In this document: positions 1 to 8,676 of the stretch, in pieces
Layout: each line of letters begins with the position of its first letter
Position numbering within the stretch: position 1 is the first letter of the stretch
NCBI GenBank assembly: GCA_963923035.1
Contig: CAWUKT010000041.1
Location: 1 to 60,494 of the forward strand
Direction: 5' to 3'
Origin: CAWUKT01 sp963923035
GTDB taxonomy: Bacteria > Bacteroidota > Bacteroidia > J057 > JADKCL01
Length of the DNA: 60,494 nt
The notes under the pieces: generated by a model
The model's input: the letters and a program-made list of their open reading frames with translations, nothing else
Database searches by the model: none
Told to the model about the DNA's origin: nothing
Made by a program: the position numbers and the translations under genes

Positions 1-325
1 CACCGATGACCTATTTTGTAGATACTACATTGCGCTTAAACTGACGGCTATGGGTTAGAGGTGGGGGGAGGGTAGGAAGGAGGTGGGAGGGGGGACTTCC
101 GACCCAAATAGAATTAGGGTTCGAGGGAAATACAATTAGGGTTGGAGGGGGGGCAATTGAGGTCGGAGGTAGGGGAGTTGAGCTCCAACCCGAATTCGGT
201 TGGGGAACAGGTAGGGCAGCTATGGATAGAGAAGGAAAAATTGAGCGTCCCGGTAAATGAATGGACCCCGGAACACAACGAATTGTCCTCCAGGGTCCAT
301 CGGTTGAGGTCCGAGGTCGGTCAGC
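1..325. other. Non-coding, G-rich left flank
   Basis: No credible gene is seen here. Bases about 61-96 are strongly G-rich, with runs of six, three, three and six G that could form a G-quadruplex on the + strand. A 22-base tandem repeat follows at 106-149. At 261-300 the arms ATGGACCC and GGGTCCAT (261-268 and 293-300) form a perfect 8-bp inverted repeat, with a second short pairing ACAA/TTGT inside. This could act as a 3' structure for the minus-strand gene ending at 326, but no T-tract follows it on that strand. The short open frames here are low-complexity and have no recognisable product. Confidence 0.6.
106..149. repeat. 22-bp tandem repeat, two copies
   Basis: Two adjacent 22-base units (106-127 and 128-149) share the core AATTAGGGTT and differ at only two positions. 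A more diverged G-rich stretch follows. The function is unknown. The unit resembles no known regulatory site that I recognise. Confidence 0.8.
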
Positions 326-2506
326 CTACCGGTTGACGTAGATCGAGAAGTAGCGGCACTCGTTGAGTGCCATCCGGTAGACGTCGGTTGAGCGGTACTG
401 CGAGGCCAGGACGTCGTAACCTTCGACATATTCCGGGACCGGCCCGTAATTTTGCACGATCACACACTTGGCGTACATGAGCGCCGACAGCGCGGCAATC
501 TCACTGTTGTCGGCGGACGCCAGCGACTTGCGGTAATACTCCATGGCCATGGCAAGATCCATCACATTTCCGGGATCGCTGCCGTTCCAGCTATACCCCC
601 GGTAATAGTCCCAGCCTTTCCAGGCCGGACCGAAATAACTGAGGTTGAAGAAAGCATTGCCGAGCAGGTGATAGTACTTGCCGGCCTGGGCAGCATCGGT
701 AACGGCCTTCTTTTGGAGGTTCAGCAGGGTCTTGGCCAAGGTGAGCTTGGTGAATTCATTGGTGTGGCAGCCCGGCTCACAGTTGATGATGTCGCGGGTA
801 TTGCTGGTAAATGGATCGGGGCCAATGGACCAGAAGCGGCTGGATTCCCGGTGGTCTTCGGGGACTTTTTCGAAGACCGCGATGGCCTCGGGCAGGAGGT
901 TTTTCCGAAACAATGCCGTTCCCTTCATCTCCATCAGCTCATCGAAGTCAAAGGCACTGGTCAGGCGCTCGTGCAATTCCCGTTCGTAAAGGGTTTTCTT
1001 GGCCTGCTTGTCAAATGCCATCAGATCGTCCAGCAATCGGATCTCCAGGCGTTCCTGCGCGTCGTAGGCTTGGCGACGCGCCAGGAGTGCCTTGCCAATG
1101 TTCCCCTGTTTTTCGTAAACCTTCCCAAACATTTCGTCCCGGTACCGCTCTAATTCCTCGACCTGTTCGGCGGGAAGGTGTTTCTTTAGGTTCACGAGGT
1201 CCTTCGTGATGTCGTTTTCCACACTGCGGTCGATCTGGGTGATCTGCGCGATCTTGATGGAGAGGTCGAGTAAACGGGCTTCGGTCTTGGCCGAGCCCGA
1301 GACGTCGAGATTGGCGAGCTGGGCGCGGGCCTGGGCCGAACGACCGGCCAAATGATTCAGGTACGCATCCGCCAGCGCCCACAACTTGGGTTGTGCCATT
1401 TGCCCGCTTTCCCGAATTTCCTGCACAAAGGCTTGAAAGCTCCGGACCCACTCTAAATTCGCTTGTTCCGCTTCGTCCCCTTCATCCTGCCCCCCATAGA
1501 GCGAGTTCCACGGATTGCCCAGCACTTCCTTCTCGATCTTATTGATTTCCCGAACCAACAAAAGGTCCAACTGTTCCGACCCCGGCTCCAAGGCCTGGAT
1601 GCGGCGCATGTCCTCAATGGCAATGGCATCCGGAGAGATGGCCCGCATCGCGTAGACATTGGCCCGCTCCGAATCATTCTTGCAGAGATCGAGTACGGCC
1701 TGCCAGTCCTCGTCGCTGCGGACATCAAAGCTCAGCCAGGCCTGCACGCGGCGGCTCGGATAGTCGTCGAAGACGCGCGAGAACAAATAGGAAGAGGTCC
1801 GGTGGTCGCCCGTCCCATGAATGGCTCCGGCGTACTGGCTCAGGGCCCAACCCTCAATCAGGCTGCCTGTCCCGGTAATCCCATCCGCATAATTGGTATA
1901 AGCAACGATGGCATCCTGAAAATAGCCTCCGTAATGGAGCAAACGGACCATCTGGAAGGCGATCCGAATCTTCAACCAGTCGGAAGTGGTCTTCCCGTAG
2001 AGTTGTTGGAGGGCCTGGACGAGGTCGTCATTGGCGGAGGACAAGGGAACCCGCTCGGAATTCCAGGTTGCGGCCTTGTTGTAGGGCTCACATTCCTTGG
2101 CCAGGAGGAGATATTCGTATTCGGCGCTGTATTCGCCCCGTTGAAAGGCTTGGAAAAGGGCGTTGCCGCTCAATGTGGCGTCGGCCTGGCCGTTTTGCAG
2201 GGTGGGGATATCAGCTTCGTAGACCACCTGCTCAATTGTTTTGGAGTCGTAGGCATTGTTGAAATGCCGTTTCCAGTCCTCAATGTTGTCGGAGCGGCGG
2301 CCGTCCATTTCGTTCCATCCGTAGTCGTAGAGGAGATCGAAGGTGAAATGGAAGGACTGAAAATCATTGGGGCCGACGATTTCGGGTTCGAAGAAGCGGT
2401 AAAAGTCGAGGTCCCAGGCGGGGTCCCAGGCGCAGGCGCGGGTCGCGGAGAGGCTGGCGCTACCGATCAAAAGCGTCAAAAACAGCCTGGAGAGTATCTT
2501 CATCAT
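326..2506 (-). CDS. Large exported protein of unknown function, TPR-like
   Basis: A 726-residue protein with a clear N-terminal signal peptide (hydrophobic LFLTLLIGSASLSATRACA, cleaved around residue 25). I see no T9SS sorting domain at the C-terminus, so it is probably periplasmic or reaches the surface another way. The middle is rich in alpha-helical Ala/Leu/Glu segments of the kind seen in TPR or Sel1-like solenoids (for example the stretches around residues 220-280 and 440-500), but no named family could be assigned. The start is ATGATG at 2506 or 2503. The first about 47 bases overlap the 3' end of the upstream lipoprotein gene (ends 2460), so the two are very likely co-transcribed and translationally coupled. 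Neighbouring genes are on the other strand. Function not recognised. Confidence 0.85.
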   Translation of the reverse strand: MMKILSRLFLTLLIGSASLSATRACAWDPAWDLDFYRFFEPEIVGPNDFQSFHFTFDLLYDYGWNEMDGRRSDNIEDWKRHFNNAYDSKTIEQVVYEADIPTLQNGQADATLSGNALFQAFQRGEYSAEYEYLLLAKECEPYNKAATWNSERVPLSSANDDLVQALQQLYGKTTSDWLKIRIAFQMVRLLHYGGYFQDAIVAYTNYADGITGTGSLIEGWALSQYAGAIHGTGDHRTSSYLFSRVFDDYPSRRVQAWLSFDVRSDEDWQAVLDLCKNDSERANVYAMRAISPDAIAIEDMRRIQALEPGSEQLDLLLVREINKIEKEVLGNPWNSLYGGQDEGDEAEQANLEWVRSFQAFVQEIRESGQMAQPKLWALADAYLNHLAGRSAQARAQLANLDVSGSAKTEARLLDLSIKIAQITQIDRSVENDITKDLVNLKKHLPAEQVEELERYRDEMFGKVYEKQGNIGKALLARRQAYDAQERLEIRLLDDLMAFDKQAKKTLYERELHERLTSAFDFDELMEMKGTALFRKNLLPEAIAVFEKVPEDHRESSRFWSIGPDPFTSNTRDIINCEPGCHTNEFTKLTLAKTLLNLQKKAVTDAAQAGKYYHLLGNAFFNLSYFGPAWKGWDYYRGYSWNGSDPGNVMDLAMAMEYYRKSLASADNSEIAALSALMYAKCVIVQNYGPVPEYVEGYDVLASQYRSTDVYRMALNECRYFSIYVNR

Positions 2507-3509
2507 AGTATTTCAGGGTTCGCGGGTCCAAATGGTAGAGGGCGACGTTCCGTTTGTCGGTCGGAGGAAGGGACTGGTGCAAGAACCGGGCCGCATTCAG
2601 TAGGGTTTGGGGGGAAACAGCTTCGGTGCGCAGTATATCTCCTTGGTACAAGTAATGGCCATAAAAATAATGACTTTCGCGGACTTCCGCCCGCTGCGGA
2701 CCGGCTTTTTCAAAGCGCGGATCGTTGGCGAGCGTATCCATCCGCACATTGTTCAGCAATCGGATTGGCCGCCCCCGCCGCAAGAGCACGGCCCACCCAA
2801 AGATGGGGAGGGCCACGTCGAGCGCGAGCGGATAGTCCCGCTCCGGAAGGATATAGGCCTCCATTTGCTCCGTTGTGAAGATGGAATTGGTCTCGTCGGG
2901 GGCATCGAGGTTGCCGAGGTTGTAGACCATGAGCATGCCCCGGTCGACCGGCGGAACGCCAGTCTCCTCCGCAAATTTGTACTGGTGCAGCCGGATCGTT
3001 GCGCTCAGTTGGATGCTGTCCGGGGTGAGGAGTGTGTGGAGGTGCTGGAGAAATAAAAAATAGGGCTTCTGGGTGGAGGGCGTCCAGTCGCAGTCCATCT
3101 GGACTTCCCGCAGGGGCCGGTCAGGCAGCTGTTGGTGGAGGCTCAACAGCTCGGTATGGACCTGGACGGCCAGTTGTTCGCAGTCTTCGGGGTGGACGTC
3201 CCGGAAGCTGCGGTTCGTGATGAAGACGCAGGGGACGACCTCGAGGTCATTTGGGAGTTGGGGGGAAGCGGCTTGCAAACGGGCGAGGGGCTGGAAGAGG
3301 AGGCGGGCGTCGGCCCGGTCTACGTCGAAGTACTTGACGTAGAGCCGCTGGACGGCATGGCGTTGCAGGGCGGCCTGCTCCGCCGGCGACAGCTCCAGGC
3401 GGGTCCGCCAGTGGTAAAAACTGGCCGCCGCCGGGTCCGTTTTCCCACATCCCTGCCCCAAAACCAGCAATAGGCCGGACAGCAACAGGATCCATTTGCT
3501 CGCCTGCAT
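2460..3509 (-). CDS. Lipoprotein with probable TIM-barrel hydrolase-like fold
   Basis: A 349-residue lipoprotein. The signal peptide ends in a lipobox-like LGQGC, so Cys near residue 22 is the likely lipidated residue. The ATG at 3509 is preferred over the TTG just before it. The body has regularly spaced strand-like motifs (LYVKYFDVD, VVPCVFITNRSF, VQMDCDWTPST, LSATIRLHQY, GMLMVYNLGNL) that look like successive beta strands of a (beta/alpha)8 barrel with acidic residues at strand ends, as in glycoside-hydrolase-like proteins. This fold assignment is inference, and no catalytic pair can be proved. It is the first gene of a two-gene unit with the downstream 726-residue exported protein, with overlapping ends. 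The pairing suggests a shared job at the envelope. Confidence 0.82.
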   Translation of the reverse strand: MQASKWILLLSGLLLVLGQGCGKTDPAAASFYHWRTRLELSPAEQAALQRHAVQRLYVKYFDVDRADARLLFQPLARLQAASPQLPNDLEVVPCVFITNRSFRDVHPEDCEQLAVQVHTELLSLHQQLPDRPLREVQMDCDWTPSTQKPYFLFLQHLHTLLTPDSIQLSATIRLHQYKFAEETGVPPVDRGMLMVYNLGNLDAPDETNSIFTTEQMEAYILPERDYPLALDVALPIFGWAVLLRRGRPIRLLNNVRMDTLANDPRFEKAGPQRAEVRESHYFYGHYLYQGDILRTEAVSPQTLLNAARFLHQSLPPTDKRNVALYHLDPRTLKYYDEDTLQAVFDAFDR

Positions 3510-3627
3510 CAATTATCGACTTTTTCTTTCTTCACCTCTTCAATGTCACACAAGTAACAAATTTGACGGGTTATCCCAGCCCCATTTTTTCTATCTTTCT
3601 CTCCCCAGTTTAATCTTTTCATTGACT

Positions 3628-5772
3628 ATGCGACCAGCTCCGCTATTGACCATTGCATTTTGTCTTGTCTCTTTTCTCCTCCCTGCCCAATCCTCCACTG
3701 GTTACCAATGGGTGATCTCCGCCGGCGGTCCCTCGTTCGGGGAATTTGCCCTCGATTGTGATGTGGGCCCGGATGGAGATGCCTACATGGCGGGGGAATA
3801 CTTCGACGGGACGATCTTTGGGACCGATACGTTGACCACACTCGGCAACAACGATATGTTCCTGGCCCGCGTCTCTCCCTACGGCGACATTCGCTGGGTG
3901 ACGACCTATGGCAGCACGGAATTGGACCGGGTCCGGGCCGTTCATGCCGCCGACGATGGGACGGTCTTTATCACGGGAGATGGCAAGGCGGTGTTCCCGA
4001 ACAAAACTGGCGATGGCGGGGGCCCCGAGCATTTGCGGGATGTGATGGTGGCCCGCTACGACGGGCAAGGCAATTTGATCTGGGGGCACAATCTGGATGG
4101 GGATATCGTGAGTGAGGGAACGGACATCGTGGGGACGGCGCAGGGAGAATCGTACTCGGTGGGGCGGATGGAGACCTTTGTGTTCTGGGATGGGGATACG
4201 ATCAATGGAAATGGGGGGCAGGATGGCTTTGTCATCAAATGGACGGCCTCGGGGAATTATGTCTGGGGCGCGCCGATTGGTGGGGCCGGGACGGATGATG
4301 TATTGGCGTTGGGGATGGATGGACAGGAAAACATCGTTCTGGGAGGCTTTTACCAGGGAAGCATAACGGTGGGGCCTTCGAACCTGAGCAGTGGAGGGGG
4401 AAAAGAAGCGTTGGTGGTCAAAATGGATTCGGCGGGGACGATCTTGTGGGCCCGGGGCTTCTACGGCCCGGACGATGAACAGATCAAGGCCATCAAAGCA
4501 GCTCCTGATGGGAGTATTTACTTCGCGGGTGAATTTGAAAATACAGTCAATGTGGGCGGCTTCAATCTGACGGCCTCGAACAACGTGGACATCTTCTTCG
4601 GGAAATGTGATCCGGCGGGGAATGTGGTCTGGGCCCGTTCTGCGCCCGGTTTTTCCATCGACCTGGTGGAGGACATGGAGATTGATGAATGGGAAAATAT
4701 GTACCTCTGCGGTTTTTACTTTGGCGACCTCACCTTTGATGGGACTACGGTCACCAGCGGGGGCTTCGACGATATGTTCATCGCCAAAACGGACAGTTTC
4801 GGGAACCTCAGTTTTCTCGATTCCCCGCATTATGTCTCCAGCCGCAATGCCTATGGCATCGCCGTCGACAAACAGCAGAACGCGGTCGTCTGTGGTTCCT
4901 ACTTTGAGATTTTAGATCTCATTCCCGGCCAAACCATTACCGCCGTGGACAGCTCCATTGACTTTTTCCTCACCAAATACGCGACCCTGCCGCCCTCCAT
5001 TGTCCCCAAAGAAGTCTTCGGACTCGACCAATGCGCGGATTCGTCGATTGGGCTGACCTATGATTTGCAGGGCTATTTCCCCGCGAACAATACGTTTACC
5101 CTTCGCCTTTCCGATGCGAATGGCAGCTTTGGGACCGCGACGACCGTCGGCACCGTCCAAACCGGACTCGGCGGCGCCATCCAGGGCCCCATTCCCAACG
5201 GGACCGTCGCAGGGACCGGCTACCGGGTCCGGATGCGGTCCTCGGCCCCGATCATTTTCAGCGCCGACAACGGCACTGACCTCACCCTCGAACCCGAATT
5301 GAGTCCTCCGCTGGAACTTTCCGGCGATACCACAGTTTGCGACGGCCAACCTACGCTCGTTCAGGTTGGAACGGATTACGCGAGCGTCCTCTGGTCGACC
5401 GGTGCCACCACCAACTTTACTGGTATCCTCACTGCGGGCGATTATTGGGTCCAGGCGGTGGATACGAATGGGTGCAGCCAGTACCTGAGCTTCACCATGG
5501 TCCCCTGCGTGGGCACGACCCCGGAATTGCCCGAAACCATCCGCATTTATCCGAATCCATCGGAAGGCATCTTCCACCTGGACCTCGGCGCGGCTCCCAC
5601 TGATAATTATCTGGTTGGGGTGCGCGACCTGACGGGCCGTCTGCTCCACCAATCCACGGTGGACACCCGCCAGCACATTCTGGAATTGGATCACCTGGCT
5701 GGCGGCGTCTATGTCCTGGAGATTGAACTGGCCGGCCAACGTTGGCACCACAAAATTTGGGTGCGGAGATGA
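3628..5772 (+). CDS. T9SS-secreted beta-propeller (SBBP-type) protein
   Basis: The ATG at 3628 gives a 714-residue protein with a signal peptide (MRPAPLLTIAFCLVSFLLPAQ). A further upstream in-frame ATG at 3496 would put 44 non-signal residues ahead of it and overlaps the divergent lipoprotein gene, so it is rejected. Residues about 30-460 hold repeated propeller blades with motifs such as GGxxxDxxxxxKxDxxGNxxW, typical of SBBP repeats. A Cys-containing Ig-like region follows. The last about 80 residues (IRIYPNPSEGIF ... GGVYVLEIELAGQ ... KIWVRR) are a type A T9SS sorting domain, so the protein is exported and probably attached to or released from the cell surface. Its stop codon overlaps the ATG of the next gene (ATGA at 5769-5772). 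The binding partner is unknown. Confidence 0.93.
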   Translation: MRPAPLLTIAFCLVSFLLPAQSSTGYQWVISAGGPSFGEFALDCDVGPDGDAYMAGEYFDGTIFGTDTLTTLGNNDMFLARVSPYGDIRWVTTYGSTELDRVRAVHAADDGTVFITGDGKAVFPNKTGDGGGPEHLRDVMVARYDGQGNLIWGHNLDGDIVSEGTDIVGTAQGESYSVGRMETFVFWDGDTINGNGGQDGFVIKWTASGNYVWGAPIGGAGTDDVLALGMDGQENIVLGGFYQGSITVGPSNLSSGGGKEALVVKMDSAGTILWARGFYGPDDEQIKAIKAAPDGSIYFAGEFENTVNVGGFNLTASNNVDIFFGKCDPAGNVVWARSAPGFSIDLVEDMEIDEWENMYLCGFYFGDLTFDGTTVTSGGFDDMFIAKTDSFGNLSFLDSPHYVSSRNAYGIAVDKQQNAVVCGSYFEILDLIPGQTITAVDSSIDFFLTKYATLPPSIVPKEVFGLDQCADSSIGLTYDLQGYFPANNTFTLRLSDANGSFGTATTVGTVQTGLGGAIQGPIPNGTVAGTGYRVRMRSSAPIIFSADNGTDLTLEPELSPPLELSGDTTVCDGQPTLVQVGTDYASVLWSTGATTNFTGILTAGDYWVQAVDTNGCSQYLSFTMVPCVGTTPELPETIRIYPNPSEGIFHLDLGAAPTDNYLVGVRDLTGRLLHQSTVDTRQHILELDHLAGGVYVLEIELAGQRWHHKIWVRR

Positions 5773-6371
5773 TGGACGAAGGCTATATCAAGTACCAGAT
5801 TGACTGGGTCCCCGGGCCGGCGCCGACGGAGGATGTGTCGGCGTTGATTGCCGTTCGGAATGAATTGCATCGGTTGGGGCTGATCGGGGTGTATGTGGAG
5901 GAAAATATCGGGTACGGAAATGTGAGTCAGCGCGGGGTACAGCCGGGTCAATTGTTGGTGTCGGGCACGCAGACCGGGCACATTGCGGAATTGGGGCCGG
6001 AGTATTTTGCGACGGTTACGGGCTGGGATTTGGCGGAAAACCGCTTGCAGTGCCGGGGGCCGCTCAAGGCCTCGTCAGAGTCGTTGACCCACGCCGCAAT
6101 CTATGATTGCGACCCTCAAATTGAGGTGGTGCTCCACATTCACCACCGTCCCACCTGGGACAGCTTGTTGTTTCGCTATCCGACGACGGGTAAGGCGGTG
6201 GCCTATGGCACGCCTGAGATGGCCGGGGAAGTGTACCGCTTGTACCAGGAAGGCCCCCTGGCAGAATTGAAGGTCTTTGCGATGGCCGGTCACGACGAAG
6301 GGGTATTTGCGTTTGGGGCGACGATGGAAGAGGCTAGGGAACGCTTGTTGTCGGTGGTGGTTCAAGGCTAA
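5769..6371 (+). CDS. Class II aldolase/adducin family protein
   Basis: A 200-residue protein starting at the ATG that overlaps the previous stop codon (ATGA, 5769-5772); a second ATG follows directly. It has the class II aldolase/adducin head fold: an N-terminal NELHRLGLIG segment, a GYGNVSQR glycine-rich phosphate-binding loop, SLTHAAIY, and metal-ligand histidines in VVLHIHHRPTW and AGHDEGVFAFG. Family members use zinc to cleave or epimerise sugar phosphates, but substrate cannot be read from sequence. No signal peptide is present, so it is cytoplasmic even though it follows a secreted protein gene. The overlap implies translational coupling, which is odd for these two functions. It could also be a non-catalytic adducin-like member. 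Confidence 0.88.
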   Translation: MMDEGYIKYQIDWVPGPAPTEDVSALIAVRNELHRLGLIGVYVEENIGYGNVSQRGVQPGQLLVSGTQTGHIAELGPEYFATVTGWDLAENRLQCRGPLKASSESLTHAAIYDCDPQIEVVLHIHHRPTWDSLLFRYPTTGKAVAYGTPEMAGEVYRLYQEGPLAELKVFAMAGHDEGVFAFGATMEEARERLLSVVVQG

Positions 6372-6522
6372 TCCAGTTACCATTTTATCTTTTTGAATGG
6401 CCGTTTGGAGCGACTGGGGGATGTTTTGGATCGGAGAATTACCCCTACTTGCCCCAGTTTACAGTTACTAAATCACTTTTTTGTCCAACCACTTTGCCTC
6501 GGTTCCCAACGACTTTTGGGAC

Positions 6523-7812
6523 ATGAAAGAGGAATTTCTGCATTTCGTTTGGGAGACCCGCAGTTTTGATGGGCGGGCGTGGGCGACGATGGACGGCGCG
6601 CCGGTGGAGGTCGTGCATCCAGGAGAATTGAACCGTAATCAGGGCCCGGATTTCCTGGATGCCCACGTTCGGATTGAGGGGATCGATTATTTCGGGCACG
6701 TGGAGATTCACCTCGATGGCCGGGATTGGTACCGGCACCAGCACCATACCGATCCCTTCTACAATCCGGTGGTACTCCATGTGGTCTGGAAGCACAGTCC
6801 CGATGTCGTGCAGCGGGAAGACGGCACCTGTATTCCCGAAGTGAGTTTGAAGGGGCGGGTTGGTGCCAGCATCATGCAACGCATGAAAGGGTGGACAGGG
6901 AGTCGGAAACAGCTTCCGTGTGGGGCCCTGTTGAGGTTATTGCCGCGGGGAGAACAGCGGGCCTGGCTGGGGGAATGCGCGCAGGTTCGGGTGAATGAAA
7001 AAATGTTGGGTTTTGAGATCTCGTTGAAGGACCCTTCGGTGGACTGGGGCCAGCTGTTATGGGAAGCGCTGGCGGGTTCCATCGGGGGGACGGTGAACGG
7101 AAGTGCGTTCCGCTGTATGGCGGAGCGCCTTCCCTTTTCGCTGCTGTCACGTTATTTGAGCTTTCCCGAATCGCGTGAGGCACTTATGTTTGGCGTCCTG
7201 GGCTGCCTGGGAGGAGAGCCACGGGATACCTACCACGAGCAACTCCAGCAGGAATGGCAATTTCTCCAGAGCATGCATCAACTTTCTGATGCTCCGGAGC
7301 CATTGCGGTTCCACCGCATGCGCCCCGCCAATTTTCCCACCTTACGGATTTCCCAGCTGGGGCATTTACTGTCCCGTTTTCCCTATTTGGTGAATGTGCT
7401 GCACCCGGATCACTTCGGAGATTTTCTGCGGGCCCAGGTGCAGGCGACATCCTATTGGGAAGACCATGCGGTTTTCGGATCGATCATCAAGAAAAGGCGC
7501 CGCCGTCTCGGGGCCAGCTTCCTGCGGGTCTTGTTTCTGAATTGTGTGGTTCCGTTGGGGATGGCCTATGCCCGGGCCCATGGAGATGATTCTCTCCTGG
7601 TTAAAATCAGGGAGTATCCCCGCTTGTTGGCGCCGGAGGACAATCGGATCACCCGGAAATTTATTCAGGCCGGCATTCAGTTGGAAGAAGCCCAACAATC
7701 ACAGGGGATGATCCATTTATTTCGGAACTATTGCCTTGAAAAGCGGTGCCTGGAATGCAAGTGGGGGAAGAGTTTGTTGAGGGCAAGTGAAAATCCAGTC
7801 CTGGTCACTTGA
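6523..7812 (+). CDS. DUF2851 family protein
   Basis: A 429-residue protein matching the DUF2851 family of Bacteroidota: the N-terminal MKEEFLHFVW, then HPGELNRNQGPDFLDA, GHVEIHLDGRDWYRH and NPVVLHVVW, and a C-terminal Cys-containing end (NYCLEKRCLECKWG). The function of the family is unknown. The ATG at 6523 is chosen because family members begin at MKEEFL; an upstream TTG at 6481 would add 14 unconserved residues. No signal peptide or membrane segment is seen. The histidine- and acid-rich N-terminal half resembles a nuclease-like core, but that is only a visual impression. It sits alone between the aldolase-like gene and the acyltransferase gene, all on the same strand. Confidence 0.92.
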   Translation: MKEEFLHFVWETRSFDGRAWATMDGAPVEVVHPGELNRNQGPDFLDAHVRIEGIDYFGHVEIHLDGRDWYRHQHHTDPFYNPVVLHVVWKHSPDVVQREDGTCIPEVSLKGRVGASIMQRMKGWTGSRKQLPCGALLRLLPRGEQRAWLGECAQVRVNEKMLGFEISLKDPSVDWGQLLWEALAGSIGGTVNGSAFRCMAERLPFSLLSRYLSFPESREALMFGVLGCLGGEPRDTYHEQLQQEWQFLQSMHQLSDAPEPLRFHRMRPANFPTLRISQLGHLLSRFPYLVNVLHPDHFGDFLRAQVQATSYWEDHAVFGSIIKKRRRRLGASFLRVLFLNCVVPLGMAYARAHGDDSLLVKIREYPRLLAPEDNRITRKFIQAGIQLEEAQQSQGMIHLFRNYCLEKRCLECKWGKSLLRASENPVLVT

Positions 7813-7837
7813 GGGCGGAGAATTTGCCTTATCTTTG
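7809..7837 (+). promoter_or_regulatory. Bacteroidota promoter, probably leaderless transcript
   Basis: TTG at 7809-7811, an 18-base spacer, and TATCTTTG at 7830-7837 match the known Bacteroidota pattern (TTG, 17-23 bases, TAnnTTTG). The ATG of the acyltransferase gene lies only five bases after the -7 element, so transcription should begin at or within a few bases of the start codon. Confidence 0.6.
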
Positions 7838-7842
7838 CCGGC

Positions 7843-8493
7843 ATGAGTGAAACCCATATTGTGCTGGTAGGTACCGATAGCACAGCCCGAATTGCGATTG
7901 ACATTTTCGCCGCTCAGAACAAGGTGGTTCTGGGTATCCTGGAAAATGATTCCGACAAGGAAGTCCGGGAGATGAATGACATCTCGGTATTCGCCGCTCT
8001 GGAAAGCGATGATGCCCGTACCGTCATGGCAGGAGACAGTATCGAGTATTTTGTGGCGGTAGGGGAAAATGCGGAGCGCAAAAGGGCCTATGAAATCATG
8101 GCTGATATTGCCAAGAAGCCGGCTTCCAATGCCTTTCATCCGGCCGCCGTGGTTTCTCCCTATGCCAATATGGGCTTTGGGAACCTGGTGAATGCCGGGG
8201 CGGTGGTTGGGCCGAATGCCACATTGGGCTCCCAGAACCTGGTCCAGGCTGGCTGTGTGGTGGAACCCAAGGCCATCATTGGGGACTATTGTCACCTGAG
8301 TGCCGGCGCGAAGATCGGCGGCAATGTGAAGATGGGCGACGAAGTCTTCGTCGGTACCGGCGCGATCGTTCACCCGGGGGTGAACATCGGCCCGCGCGCC
8401 ATGATTGGCGCGGGTTCGGTCGTCCTGCAGGACGTCGAGGAAGATGCGATTGTGCATGGCAATCCTGCTCAGCAGGTGGGTAGCCGCGGCTAA
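7843..8493 (+). CDS. NeuD/PglD-type sugar O-acyltransferase
   Basis: A 216-residue cytoplasmic protein. The N-terminal about 80 residues form a Rossmann-like half (MSETHIVLVGTDSTARIAID) as in PglD and NeuD. The rest is a left-handed beta-helix of hexapeptide repeats (ANMGFGNLVNAGAVVGPNAT, then VGTGAIVHPGVNIGPRA and AGSVVLQDVEEDAIVHGNPAQ). The histidine of DYCHLSAGAKIGG is a good candidate for the catalytic base. Family enzymes transfer an acetyl group from acetyl-CoA to a nucleotide sugar or sialic acid used in surface glycans. No glycan locus is visible next to it, so substrate is open. The start is fixed by the promoter five bases upstream. Confidence 0.9.
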   Translation: MSETHIVLVGTDSTARIAIDIFAAQNKVVLGILENDSDKEVREMNDISVFAALESDDARTVMAGDSIEYFVAVGENAERKRAYEIMADIAKKPASNAFHPAAVVSPYANMGFGNLVNAGAVVGPNATLGSQNLVQAGCVVEPKAIIGDYCHLSAGAKIGGNVKMGDEVFVGTGAIVHPGVNIGPRAMIGAGSVVLQDVEEDAIVHGNPAQQVGSRG

Positions 8494-8521
8494 TTCCTGA
8501 GTCATATCGGAGATGGAAGCT

Positions 8522-8620
8522 GGCCACCGTGAGGTGGCCCGGGCAGAAATTGTCTGGCCGGGAGATATGGGCCGGTCAATCCAAAAGATTGACCATTCAG
8601 GCAAATTGAGGTGGCCTGAA
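8522..8620. other. Cluster of three hairpins with a 10-bp direct repeat
   Basis: The 183-base gap between the acyltransferase and the next gene is packed with inverted repeats: GGCCACC/GGTGGCC (8522-8539, loop of four), GGTCAAT/ATTGACC (8574-8594) and TTCAGGC/GCCTGAA (8596-8620). The 10-mer TGAGGTGGCC occurs at 8530-8539 and again at 8607-8616. There is no T-tract after any hairpin, so these are not ordinary terminators. They may be a structured RNA, a protein-binding region or transcript 3' end. Confidence 0.55.
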
Positions 8621-8676
8621 GGGCTATGTCCCTTATTTTGTGACCATTAACCCTCGTCCATGTCAAGGTTTACCCG

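Noticed and set aside
106..149. Telomere-like TTAGGG repeat
   Set aside because: Only two 22-bp units with the hexamer embedded once each; bacterial chromosomes with such ends are not expected in Bacteroidota.
142..336. Short open frame in the left flank
   Set aside because: It runs through G-rich repetitive sequence, has no start signal and no recognisable product.
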